NCBI GenBank assembly: GCA_020847415.1
Contig: JADLBZ010000097.1
Span: 1-41,236, forward strand
DNA: 41,236 nucleotides
Reading direction: 5' to 3'
From: Planctomycetota bacterium
GTDB taxonomy: Bacteria > Planctomycetota > UBA8742 > UBA2392
The notes under the pieces were generated by a model. It was given only the letters and a program-made list of their open reading frames with translations. It made no database searches and was not told the DNA's origin. Made by a program: the position numbers and the translations under genes. This document shows positions 8,908-18,469 of the stretch, piece after piece. Positions within the stretch are counted from its first letter, which is position 1. Each line of letters opens with the position of its first letter.

Positions 8908-9546
8908 CTACACAGCCAGGTCCACAATGCCGTGCTGAATCGCGTACTGCATCAGCTCCGCGTTCGAGTTCAAGTTCATCTTCTCGAGTATGCGGGTGCG
9001 ATAAGTGCTTACGGTCTTGACGCTTAGGCACAACTCGTGAGCGATATCCGACACCGACCGTGCGCGCGCAAGCATGAGCAGAATCTCGTACTCACGCGGC
9101 GAGAGTGTCTCATGCGGCTTGCTTTCGCCCCCCGTTGCCAGGTGGTCGGCAATCTGCTCGGCCAGTGACTCGCCGATGTAACGCTTGCCCGACAACACCG
9201 CGCGGATGGCGCGAAACAGCTCTTCCGGCGCGCGCTCCTTGGTCAGGTAGGCTTGCGCGCCTTCGCGCAGCGCGCGAATCACAAACTGTCGCTCGCCGTG
9301 CATCGAGAGCATGATGACCGGTAGTTTGGGGCGCAGCGAGCGAAGATCCGGCAAAATGTTCAGGCTGTTCTGGCCGGCCATGGACACGTCAAGGACCAGG
9401 ACGTCCCATTCGCCACCGCGCACGGCCGCGAGCACGTCGGGGCATGCTGCAGCTTCGCCGATGACGCTGTCGGGAAACTCCTGGTCGAGGATCTGCTTGA
9501 GCCCCGAGCGCACAATGGCGTGGTCATCAGCCAGCAGGATGCGCAT
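8908..9546 (-). CDS. NarL/FixJ-family response regulator (REC + LuxR HTH)
   Basis: MRILLADDHAIVRSGLKQIL...DVLVLDVSM...LSPREYEILLMLARARSVSDIAHELCLSVKTVSTYRTRILEKMNLNSNAELMQYAI. Confidence 0.93.
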   Translation of the reverse strand: MRILLADDHAIVRSGLKQILDQEFPDSVIGEAAACPDVLAAVRGGEWDVLVLDVSMAGQNSLNILPDLRSLRPKLPVIMLSMHGERQFVIRALREGAQAYLTKERAPEELFRAIRAVLSGKRYIGESLAEQIADHLATGGESKPHETLSPREYEILLMLARARSVSDIAHELCLSVKTVSTYRTRILEKMNLNSNAELMQYAIQHGIVDLAV

Positions 9547-11314
9547 CCCTTGCCTCCACGGTCACGGCCCGGGGCAGGCGGACCATGACGCAGGTGCCGC
9601 CGCCGGGGCGCGATTGCACCCTGAACGTGCCGCCGACCAGAGTGGCACGCTCCTTCATGCCCAGCAACCCCAGCGATTGCGCGCCCGTTATTGCCGGCAT
9701 TCCTGCGCCGTCGTCACGCACGGCAAGTTCGACCTCGTCGCCGTGGTCACGCAACTCAACCAAGGCCGATTTCGCATGGGCGTGGCGCACTACGTTGGTC
9801 AGTGCCTCCTGAGCGATCCGGAACAATGCAACCGAGATCAACCACGGCAGGGGCGCATCGCCCAGCTTGACATCCACCAGCACGCTGAGCTCGGTGCGAC
9901 TTTCAATCTCGCGGGCCTGCCATTGCAGCGCCTCCGTAAGGCCCAGCCGGTCCAGCACCGCCGGCCGCAGTTCGGACGACAACCGCCTCACAGAGTCCAC
10001 CACGCCGTCAATGCGGGCGCTGAGTTCAGCCACCCCTTGTAATAGGGCTTCCGCGCACGCGGCGCCAGCGTCTTCGCCGCAGCGGCGCTTCAGGGTCGCC
10101 AGGTCCAGTTTCAGCGCGGTAAGCGCCTGCCCGATCTCGTCATGCAGCTCGCGGGCAATGCGGCCGGCCTCTTCCTCGCGAGTCAGCTGAAGACGCTGCG
10201 ACAGCGCGCGCAACTCGTCGCGCGCCGCCGTGTTCTCCGCGTCGCGAGCCGCCAGCGCGGCAGCCATGGTGTTGAAGGAAATCGCAAGTTCGCGGATCTC
10301 GCCCTTGCCGCGCGAAACGCGCGCTCGCGCGCTTAACTCGCCGCTGCCAAGCCTGTGCGCGGTCATGTTCAGCACGCGCAGGGACCGAAGTACGGAAACT
10401 TCGGCAGCGACAAGCGTGGAGCCGACCGTGAAAACCGTCAGCAGTGCCAGCGCCGCCAGGGTGCGGAAGAACGCCCGGTCGGCCTCCGACGTCACCCGTT
10501 CGTAAGGGAGGCCTGCCACCACATACACGCCGGGCACGCTGTCCATGGGCGATCCGACAAACAGCCGGCGCCGCCCGCTTCCTTCATCGGCAAGCACGCG
10601 CCCCGAATCGCCGCCGATCACCGAGTCCAGCCCGGCGATCGTGGACCCAACGCTGAGAGAATCGGCGGTCAATTCGCCCCCGCTGGCCAGGATGCGCGCC
10701 TCGCGATCTGCAATGACCAACGAGCAGTCGGAGGGCAGGTTGGCCTGGCGGGCCAGCTCGTCAAACCACTGTAGATCAAGCGCCACAAACAGCACCACGC
10801 TGATCTCGTCGTTATCCTTGCGCACGGCATACGCCATCTGCACCAGCGGCCGGTGCACAATCGCGCCAATCAGGTACTGTCCGGTCTCAACGTCGTGAGA
10901 TTTCAGGGCGCGCACAAATGCCGGGTTGTCGCGCCAGGACGTCGGGCGATCCGCGGGCTGGGCGCTGGCCATCACGTCGCCTGCCGCAGAAAGGTAGCCG
11001 ATATTCGCGAAATGCGGAAAGGCAGCCAGCAGCGAGGGCAGCAGCTCCTGGTGTGCGGTCAGCAGCGTATCGTCACTTCGGAGCCTGCCACCCAGTTGCA
11101 TTAGCAGCCTGCGCGCACCTTCGAATTGCTGGCGATGTTCCCGCGACGCCATCATCGCAACGTGCCTGGCCTCTGTTTCCATGCGCCGCACGGTAGCCTG
11201 CCGCTCGTTGTTCGCCGCGTAGAACGTGAACAAAAGCGCAGGAAGCGTGGCCGTGCACACCAGCAATACCAGCCGGCCACGCAGCGACAACAACCATGAG
11301 TACGCGATGCCCAT
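9527..11314 (-). CDS. NarX-like sensor histidine kinase (N-terminal TM + Cache-like sensor, HAMP, HisKA_3, HATPase)
   Basis: MGIAYSWLLSLRGRLVLLVCTATLPALLF; HAMP region; IARELHDEIGQALTALKLDLATLKRR; LFRIAQEALTNVVRHAHA; VRDDGAGM. Overlaps the response regulator gene by 20 nt. Confidence 0.9.
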   Translation of the reverse strand: MGIAYSWLLSLRGRLVLLVCTATLPALLFTFYAANNERQATVRRMETEARHVAMMASREHRQQFEGARRLLMQLGGRLRSDDTLLTAHQELLPSLLAAFPHFANIGYLSAAGDVMASAQPADRPTSWRDNPAFVRALKSHDVETGQYLIGAIVHRPLVQMAYAVRKDNDEISVVLFVALDLQWFDELARQANLPSDCSLVIADREARILASGGELTADSLSVGSTIAGLDSVIGGDSGRVLADEGSGRRRLFVGSPMDSVPGVYVVAGLPYERVTSEADRAFFRTLAALALLTVFTVGSTLVAAEVSVLRSLRVLNMTAHRLGSGELSARARVSRGKGEIRELAISFNTMAAALAARDAENTAARDELRALSQRLQLTREEEAGRIARELHDEIGQALTALKLDLATLKRRCGEDAGAACAEALLQGVAELSARIDGVVDSVRRLSSELRPAVLDRLGLTEALQWQAREIESRTELSVLVDVKLGDAPLPWLISVALFRIAQEALTNVVRHAHAKSALVELRDHGDEVELAVRDDGAGMPAITGAQSLGLLGMKERATLVGGTFRVQSRPGGGTCVMVRLPRAVTVEARDAHPAG

Positions 11315-11811
11315 GAAGTGACGGTAGCAGCCCGGTGCCTGCATGATACGAATTGCGCAACAGCATGATCCACAATTGCACGCGGGTTCCATGAGAAAGT
11401 CCACGGTTCCTCGCTGTCTGTCGCGGAAACTGGAGCGCGGGCGTGCCAGCGGCGCAGGCACGCAGCCTTGCAAGGCAACTGCGTCTGAAAGCGAAGTTAC
11501 GGAGTACTGCCAAGGCTACTGCACATCCACCGTTGAACATGGATGCACACAGACAACTGCTTCCAGCGCCACTGGCTCATCCGCACCTATCTGCAGTTTT
11601 CCGTGGATAACAGCAGTTGCCTTTCTCTGCGTCCCTGCATCTCGGCGGGAGCTTGCAGTTGAACACCCGCTGCTGACACGAAGAATGCGACGGACGGCCC
11701 GGTTCAGGAAGCAGACTGCAAGGAGCGGTCGGCAGCAACTGCGGCTGCGCACCGTATCGGCACGATGCAGCAATCCGACAAGCCTGGCTGCAATCGGACG
11801 AGCGGCCGGCC

Positions 11812-12459
11812 CTACTTCGCCTTGTGCCGGATGCGCCAGCTCCGCGACGTACCGCGCGGCGATTTCGCGCTGGGGTCAAAGCCCGGCCTGGCGCCCGAGA
11901 ACTGGCTGCGGAACGCCTCTGAGCACAGGATGTCGCCGGGCTCGCCGATGTCCTCGCCCAGCTTGCAGGCCACGTTGACCTCCTGGCCGTATACGTCCTG
12001 GTCGCCGAACTTCAGCACCGGGCCGTAGCCCAGGCCAATGGAGAGCAGCAGGCGCTCCTCCAGGGGGCGCTTGCGGTTGTAGCGATCGCCCGCCCGCTGC
12101 ATGGCCAGCGCGCAGTCCAGGGCGCTCTTGGCGTGCCGGAACAGTACCAGCATGCTGTCGCCCTCCACCTTCAACAGCACGCCGTCGTGCTCTTCCACGA
12201 TGGGAATGTAAACGCGGAAGGACTCGAAGATCACCTGCAGAAAGTGGGTAATGCCGAAGCGCTCGGTGGCACGCGAGAAGCCCGCCAGGTCCGTGAACAT
12301 CACCGCCCAGGTCTCGCCGTAGAGCTCCCACATGTGGCGATCAATGGCCTCTTTGTCGCTGCCGGCCTGGGCGCGGTCGCGCAGCAGGCGATTGATGCGC
12401 TGCTGCATGGCCGGGTACGTAACGGCATGAGAGAGCGGCAGCAGCACGTGGTTAAGCAT
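11812..12459 (-). CDS. Class III adenylate/guanylate cyclase domain protein
   Basis: AVMFTDLAGFSRATERFG; GVLLKVEGDSMLVLF; LGYGPVLKFGDQDVYGQEVNVACKLGEDIGEPGDILCSE. Confidence 0.85.
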   Translation of the reverse strand: MLNHVLLPLSHAVTYPAMQQRINRLLRDRAQAGSDKEAIDRHMWELYGETWAVMFTDLAGFSRATERFGITHFLQVIFESFRVYIPIVEEHDGVLLKVEGDSMLVLFRHAKSALDCALAMQRAGDRYNRKRPLEERLLLSIGLGYGPVLKFGDQDVYGQEVNVACKLGEDIGEPGDILCSEAFRSQFSGARPGFDPSAKSPRGTSRSWRIRHKAK

Positions 12460-12613
12460 GTTTCCCCCCGGGGTTGCCGGCATTTGAGCATGGCCGCGCG
12501 TCCGGTGCCACGGCTGCGCCGGGCTTGCGGGGGACTACCCGGCGCCTATAGTGCCGGCAGTGCGGGGCCCGTGCCTCGCGTCACGCCTGCCCTGCCGGCG
12601 CCGCCCGGCCCCT

Positions 12614-13546
12614 ATGAATTTCGTAGACGAGCTTGTTGAGCAGCGCCGCCGCTTCGTCGAGGCCATGGTCCTCGCCGTGGCACTGCCCGGCGTTGCGGGG
12701 GCGGTCAACGCCGCGGGCGTCATGGCCATTGGCGCCTACACCTCGCACGTCACGGGCATGGTGGCGCGCTTTGGTGACGAGATTGCCTACGAGCACTTCA
12801 ACACCGCAGCCGCCACGGCCCTGCTGGTTATGGCCTTTCTTGTGGGCGCCATGGCGGCAACCGTGTGCGTGGAACTGGCCCGTCGCCGCGGCACGGCGCG
12901 CTATTGGCACGCGGTGGTCCTGGAGATCGTGTTGCTTGCAGCGTTCGGCGTCATTGCGGCGCAGTTGCCCGAGGCCGAGCGAACTGCCAACCTTGGCCTC
13001 ACCCTGCTGGTGACTGCGGCCATGGGCCTACAAAACGCCATGGTCAGCAGGCTTTCCGGCGCCGTGGTGCGCACCACCCACATGACGGGCGTGGTCACCG
13101 ACATCGGCATCGAGAGCGTGCGGCTGGCGTTTCTGGCCCGCGAGGTCTCGGCCCGCGGCGGCAAGCGTTCCACCTGGCGCGAGTTCATGGACACCGAGGG
13201 CCGCCGGCTGGTGCTGCTGTGCACCATCTTCGCCTCGTTTGTCTCCGGGGCGATTGCAGGCCCGCTGGTGTACTTGTGGATCGGGCTGTGGTCTGTCGCG
13301 GTGCCCTGCGGTGTGCTGGCCCTGCTGGCAGGCATTGACTACGCCATCGGCCTGCGCTGGCACCCCGACGCGCACTTGCCGCCCCAGGCCAGCGCGGCAA
13401 GCTCGGGCAGCTCTGTGCGCATGCCCGCCGTGAAACGCGAAGAGCCAAGCGACCTCGACGACCTGGAACTCGAAACCCCCGTCGTGCTTGGCCATCGCGC
13501 GCCTAAACCAGACTCGGAACGCCCCGAGCCGCCCGCAAAGCCCTGA
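12614..13546 (+). CDS. DUF1275 (YoaK-like) membrane protein
   Basis: MNFVDELVEQRRRFVEAMVLAVALPGVAGAVNAAGVMAIGAYTSHVTGMVAR...GLTLLVTAAMGLQNAMVSRLSGAVVRTTHMTGVVTDIG, characteristic DUF1275 pattern. Confidence 0.88.
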   Translation: MNFVDELVEQRRRFVEAMVLAVALPGVAGAVNAAGVMAIGAYTSHVTGMVARFGDEIAYEHFNTAAATALLVMAFLVGAMAATVCVELARRRGTARYWHAVVLEIVLLAAFGVIAAQLPEAERTANLGLTLLVTAAMGLQNAMVSRLSGAVVRTTHMTGVVTDIGIESVRLAFLAREVSARGGKRSTWREFMDTEGRRLVLLCTIFASFVSGAIAGPLVYLWIGLWSVAVPCGVLALLAGIDYAIGLRWHPDAHLPPQASAASSGSSVRMPAVKREEPSDLDDLELETPVVLGHRAPKPDSERPEPPAKP

Positions 13547-13547
13547 G

Positions 13548-14111
13548 ATGGCCGCCGCCGAGATCCTGCTCTTCCACAAGCCGCGCGGCCTGATCGTGAC
13601 CAGCCGTGACGAACGCGGCCGCCGCACCGTCTTTGACGCCCTGCCGTCCTGGGTGCGCGAGCGCGGCTTTATGCCCGTGGGCCGCCTGGACCTGGACAGC
13701 CGTGGCCTGCTGCTGTTCACCCCCGACGGCAAGCTGCAGGAAGCCCTGGCCCGTCCGGGCAGCCACGTCAAGGTCTACGAGGTCTGGGTGAGCGGCACCG
13801 TAACCGCGGAGCAGGCGCGGCAGCTTGAGCAGGGGGTGCCGACGCCCTTGGGCGAAATGGCCGCCGAGCAGGTCGAGCTCAAGGGTGGCGTGGGCCCCAA
13901 ATCGCGCCTGCTGGTGACCCTGCGGGAGGGCAAGAACCGCCAGATCCGTCGCATGCTGGCAGCACTGACCGACGCACAAACGGGCAAACCCCTGAAGGTG
14001 CTGGAGCTTAAGCGGGTTGCCTTCGGCCCGTTGCGGCTGGACGTGCCCAGCGGCCAGTGGCGCATGCTGACGGAAGCCGAGTGCGCGGCGCTGGTGCTCC
14101 GTGACGGTTGA
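13548..14111 (+). CDS. rRNA pseudouridine synthase (RsuA/RluB/E/F family, no S4 domain)
   Basis: ILLFHKPRGLIVTSRDERGRRTVFDALP; PVGRLDLDSRGLLLFTPDG; LREGKNRQIRRMLAAL. Confidence 0.9.
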   Translation: MAAAEILLFHKPRGLIVTSRDERGRRTVFDALPSWVRERGFMPVGRLDLDSRGLLLFTPDGKLQEALARPGSHVKVYEVWVSGTVTAEQARQLEQGVPTPLGEMAAEQVELKGGVGPKSRLLVTLREGKNRQIRRMLAALTDAQTGKPLKVLELKRVAFGPLRLDVPSGQWRMLTEAECAALVLRDG

Positions 14112-14349
14112 ACGTAGGGGTTCCATGCAACGCGTGCGGTCGTTTCCGCGACAGCGAGCGACAGAAGCCCGAAGGGCGCGTGTCGCGAGCGTCCGTCGCG
14201 GCCTGACGCATCGGCGCGACGGAGCTGACGCCCCCAGGTTCAAGAGGCATGGACTGCTGGGGGCCTGAGCGTTGCCTGCACCGGCGGGGGCGGCTATTGT
14301 CCGGCCCCTGTTGCGGGCAAGGCCCGCAGCCCTCAGTAACGGAGCCGCC

Positions 14350-16059
14350 ATGTCGCCAGCCGCCGGCCTTGAGAATCCCTCTTCGCGCCCCTCTTCGCGC
14401 ATAGAAACCAAAGTGGCCCAGGCCCAGCGCCAGAGCCAGAAATGGGTCGAGAACGTCGCCGCCTTCAACGCGCTGATTGACCAGCACCGCAAGGCCTCCG
14501 AGAAGCTGCGCCTGGGCGGCGGCCCCAAGGCCATTGAGAAGAAGCAGGCGGCCGGCCTTTTGCCCCCGCGCGCCCGCGTGCAGCGGCTGCTGGACAAGGA
14601 CTCGCACTTCCTGGAGTACGGCCTGTACGGCGGCCTGGGCATGTACGACGAGTGGGGCATTCCCAGCGCCAACGTGATTACCGGCGTGGGGCGCATCAAG
14701 GGCCGCGATGTGATGGTGGTGGTCAATGACAGCACCATCAAGGCCGGCGCGTTCTGCCCCATGACCAGCAAGAAGGTGCTGCGCGCCCAGCGCGTGGCCA
14801 TGGAGAACCACCTGCCGCTGGTCTACCTGGTGGACTCGGCGGGCGTGTTTCTGCCCCTGCAGGACGAGGTGTTCCCCGACAAAGACGACTTCGGAAAGGT
14901 CTTTGACTACGCCGCGCGCATCAGCGCCATGGGCATCCCGCAGATCGCGGCAGTCATGGGCCTGTGCGTGGCGGGAGGCGCGTATTTGCCCGTGATGTGC
15001 GACCACGTGCTGATGACCGAAGGCAGCGGCATGTACCTGGCCGCGGCAGCCCTGGCCAAGGCCGCCAAGACCACCACCGGCGACGTGACCAACGAAGAAA
15101 TCGGCGGCGCCCGCGTGCACGCCGAGAAGTCCGGCACTGCCGACTACGTGCTGAAGACCGACGAGGAGTGCATTGACAAGATCCGCGAGCTGGTGGGCCT
15201 GATGGCGCGCCGACCCGCGGCCCCGTTTGACCGTATCGAGGCCAAGGCTCCCGCGCTGGACCCCGTGGACATCAAGGGCCTGGTGCCCGCCAACGGCAAC
15301 GGCAACTACGAGATGCGCGAGGTGATCGCCCGCCTCGTGGATGACAGCGCCTTCCACGAGTACAAGCCCGACTACGGCAAGACCCTGATCTGCGGCTACG
15401 CGCGGCTGGGCGGCTGGGCGGTGGGCATTGTGGCCAACCAGAAAGAAACCATCCGCAACAAGGAAAAGCCCTGGGAACACGGCGGGGTGATCTACCACGA
15501 CGCCGCCGACAAGGCCGCGCGCTTCATCATGGACTGCAACCAGCTCAAGGTGCCGCTGGTCTTTCTGCACGACGTGAACGGCTTCATGGTGGGCCCCGAG
15601 AGCGAACACAACGGCATCATCCGCAAGGGTGCCAAGATGGTGAACGCCATGGCCAACTCGGTGGTGCCCAAGTTCAGCATCATCATTGGCGGCAGCTTCG
15701 GGGCAGGGCACTACGCCATGTGCGGCCGCGCCTACCGGCCGCGTTACATCGCGGCCTGGCCCACGGCGCGCTATGCCGTGATGAGCGGCGACTCGGCGGC
15801 GGGCACGCTGCTGACCCTGCAGGTGGCCAAGATGCAGGCCCAGGGCAAGGAAGTCTCCGAGGCCGACAAGCAGGCCCTGCTGGCGGACATCCGCAAGCGC
15901 TACACGGACGCCATGGCCCCTTCGTTTGGGGCCGCGCGCCTGTGGCTGGACGCGATCATTGACCCGCTGGAGACGCGCGACGTGCTGATCCGGGCCATTG
16001 AGATGGCAGCCAACAACCCCGAGATCGGCACCTACAACACGGGCGTGCTGCAGACCTGA
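14350..16059 (+). CDS. Acyl-CoA carboxylase carboxyltransferase (beta) subunit
   Basis: GGPKAIEKKQAAGLLPPRARVQRLLDKDSHFLEYG; NDSTIKAGAFCPMTSKKVLRAQ; AVMGLCVAGGAYLPVMCDHVLM; GGSFGAGHYAMCGRAYRPRYIAAWPTARYAVM. Confidence 0.92.
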   Translation: MSPAAGLENPSSRPSSRIETKVAQAQRQSQKWVENVAAFNALIDQHRKASEKLRLGGGPKAIEKKQAAGLLPPRARVQRLLDKDSHFLEYGLYGGLGMYDEWGIPSANVITGVGRIKGRDVMVVVNDSTIKAGAFCPMTSKKVLRAQRVAMENHLPLVYLVDSAGVFLPLQDEVFPDKDDFGKVFDYAARISAMGIPQIAAVMGLCVAGGAYLPVMCDHVLMTEGSGMYLAAAALAKAAKTTTGDVTNEEIGGARVHAEKSGTADYVLKTDEECIDKIRELVGLMARRPAAPFDRIEAKAPALDPVDIKGLVPANGNGNYEMREVIARLVDDSAFHEYKPDYGKTLICGYARLGGWAVGIVANQKETIRNKEKPWEHGGVIYHDAADKAARFIMDCNQLKVPLVFLHDVNGFMVGPESEHNGIIRKGAKMVNAMANSVVPKFSIIIGGSFGAGHYAMCGRAYRPRYIAAWPTARYAVMSGDSAAGTLLTLQVAKMQAQGKEVSEADKQALLADIRKRYTDAMAPSFGAARLWLDAIIDPLETRDVLIRAIEMAANNPEIGTYNTGVLQT

Positions 16060-16191
16060 GCGCCCTGACGCCTGCCGCTTCCGGATCGCGCCCGAAACGG
16101 CGTTCTGTTTCTGAAATGCCGCGTCGCGCGGCATCCGCACCATTGCGTTCCATTCCCGTTAGGGTGTGCAAGGCCCGCCCGGGAGAACGCC

Positions 16192-17551
16192 GTGAGAACC
16201 CTGCTGCTGCTCTGCACACCGCTTGTTCTATTTTGCCTGCCCAGCCGCAGCCCCGCCCGCGCCGAGGCGGCCCCCGGGCCCGGCCAGCGCCGAGCTGACG
16301 CCGGTGACCCTGCAGCACATCGTGCAATCGCCCTACCTGGGGCGCCTGACGGCAGCCGACGGCACGTCCTTCAAGCTGGGCTCGCGGTCGTTTACGGGCA
16401 AGCTTAAGAAGGGCGCCCTGCATCTCTCGCCCGGGGGCGAAGTGCCGCCCGGGGGAGCCACGCTGGCCTTTGGCGACCGGCACCTGGCCGTGTACCCGGA
16501 CGCGTTGGGCCGGATGCAGTGCTTCCCGGCGGACGCCCTGAAGGCTGAGTTCGATGGCTTGACGCTGCTGTTTGTAGACGCGGACTTCAATGGCAAGCAC
16601 TTCGACGAAGGCGCCGACTACGTGATCTTCGGCGAGAACGGCCGCTACGCGTTTCCGTACTACGCCGTCATGCCGCTGCCCGGCGGCCTGTACACCTTCG
16701 CGCCGGACAAGGGCCGCAGTCTCAAGTTCACCCGCCAGGAAGTGGACGTGCCCGGGCAGGCCCGCCGGCTGCAGGAGGGGCTCAACCGCATCCGCATGGA
16801 TTTCGGCTTGTTCCCCACGGCCTGCGACCCCGTGTACTCGCGTAACTGCCAGAAGCACGCCGAGTACCTGCGCCAGAACGGCAAGCTGACCCACGACGAG
16901 GTCGCCGGCAACCCCGGCTACAGCAAAGAAGGCCACGACGCGGGCATGAGCTCGCTGGTCACGGTGATGCAGGAACCGGCGGGCATCGCGTTCTCGCTGT
17001 TCGACACCCCGCTGCACGGTTTTGACCTGCGCGCCCCATGGTTCACGCAGTCGGCCTTTGGCGCCGGCGAGGGCTACGGCGTGATTCGCGTCGTGGGGGT
17101 CAAGCCCCGCGCCATGACCTTCGTGGCGCCCGCAGTGTTCCCGCCCAACAACGCCGTCAATGTGCCCACCGGCTGGGCTCGCGAGACCCCCGACCCGCGC
17201 CTGGACCCCGCCAAGGGCTCGGGCTATCCCATCACCCTGTACTTCCGCTGGTGCGAGCTGGGCAACCCCGCCACCATGACCGCGCGGCTGGAAGCCCTCG
17301 AGGGCGAACGCTGGACGGAGCTGCCCTGCCAGGTGACCTTCAACGCGGCCACCCTGTCGCAGGCTGCCCGCAGCGTGTACAGCAAGGCCTGCCCGGTTTT
17401 TGTGCTGCCCCATGCCTCGCTGGCGGCGGACACGCTGCATCGCCTGACTGTTGTCTATTCGGGCGGCAAGGGCGAGCCCCTGGTGAGCTGCTTCACCACG
17501 GGCAGCAACCGGGGCCAGCACGCCTGGGACACCACCCAGGCCGGCAAGTAA
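16192..17551 (+). pseudogene. Secreted CAP/SCP-domain-like protein with apparent frameshift between signal peptide and mature region
   Basis: GTG at 16192 with SD GGGAG (16181-16185) starts MRTLLLLCTPLVLFCLPSRSPARAEA (signal peptide) in frame 1; the body (AELTPVTLQHIVQSPYLGRL...LQEGLNRIRMDFGLFPTACDPVYSRNCQKHAEYLRQNGKL...HDAGMSSLV) continues to 17551 in frame 2. Break is near the ccccc homopolymer 16271-16275. CAP assignment is by pattern only. Confidence 0.6.
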
Positions 17552-17558
17552 CCCGGGG

Positions 17559-18308
17559 CTATGTTTGCGGCCACCAGCGCATCAGCGCCCAGCCCAGCGC
17601 GACCAGCGCGCCGTTGCCCACCATGTGAAGCAGCACCGGGGCCAGCAGGCCCCGGCGGCGCTCGTAGATGTAACCGAACACCAGGCCGCCCAGAAACTGG
17701 TTGATGGGCCAGGCAACGTTGTGAACCAGGGCAAACACCACGGCCGAAATCACCAGCGCATACCAGCGACCAAAGTCGCGCCGCAGGGCCGGGTACATGA
17801 CGGCCCGATACCAGAACTCCTCCAGGATCGGGTACAACACGCAGACTGCCACGATGTTGGCCACGGACATGTCGCGGAAGACAGCCCGCCACAAGACTCG
17901 CTGCAGGGCGCGGTCGCGGTCGTCCTCAAACCAGCCAACTCCCACGTAGTACGCACCGATCACCAGGGCGTACACGCCTGCCATGGCGGCCACCGCCACC
18001 GCAAACGTAAGCAGGTCGGCGCCCAGCCCTTCGGTGCCCAGGCCCAGGCCACGAAGTGGGGCGTTCTTGGCCCGTCGCCACCACAGCAACATCAGGCCCG
18101 CAAGGCCGGCCATTAGCAACAGCTGCACGGCAGACGGGGGCAACCATTGGGGGAGCGAGATCGAGCCGCGCTCCTGCAAGAAGGCAAGGCCGGTCACCGC
18201 CGCCTGCAGAAGGAACAGCCAGACAATCGCTTGCGGCGTGGTGATAGGCGCCTTGTTAAGAAAGGCGGCCCAAGGGTCGGCGGAAGCGGAATTCGGCTCC
18301 GGGTTCAC
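17559..18308 (-). CDS. CPBP-family intramembrane protease
   Basis: EExxxR motif in ILEEFWYRAVMYPALRR and LVHNVAWPINQFLGGLVFGYIYERRRGLLAPVLLHMVGN; GTG at 18308 is the probable start (the track ORF extends into the HU gene). Confidence 0.82.
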   Translation of the reverse strand: MNPEPNSASADPWAAFLNKAPITTPQAIVWLFLLQAAVTGLAFLQERGSISLPQWLPPSAVQLLLMAGLAGLMLLWWRRAKNAPLRGLGLGTEGLGADLLTFAVAVAAMAGVYALVIGAYYVGVGWFEDDRDRALQRVLWRAVFRDMSVANIVAVCVLYPILEEFWYRAVMYPALRRDFGRWYALVISAVVFALVHNVAWPINQFLGGLVFGYIYERRRGLLAPVLLHMVGNGALVALGWALMRWWPQT

Positions 18309-18374
18309 AGGCGTAACCTGTTCGGCTTTCTGGCGTTGCGCGCAAATAACGGGCAGAAAATGCCCCCGGATTGC

Positions 18375-18402
18375 TTGCAATATGCCCCTTGAGCGATATA
18401 CT
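18375..18402 (+). promoter_or_regulatory. Candidate sigma70-type promoter upstream of the HU gene (TTGCAA-16-TATACT)
   Basis: ttgcaa 18375-18380, tatact 18397-18402, 16-nt spacer. Confidence 0.45.
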
Positions 18403-18469
18403 AAGTAATGTTCCGGCTTTGTGTTAGGCGAATTTCTGCCACGCACGGCACGGCTCGGGCGGGTGGGAT

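Noticed and set aside
14231-14263. cccccag...ctggggg inverted repeat before the acyl-CoA carboxylase gene
   Set aside because: Only 7 bp with a long loop and no T-run; not distinguishable from chance in GC-rich DNA.
14008-16143. 711-aa minus-strand ORF opposite acyl-CoA carboxylase
   Set aside because: Antisense shadow ORF; His/Gly/Val/Gln-biased composition.
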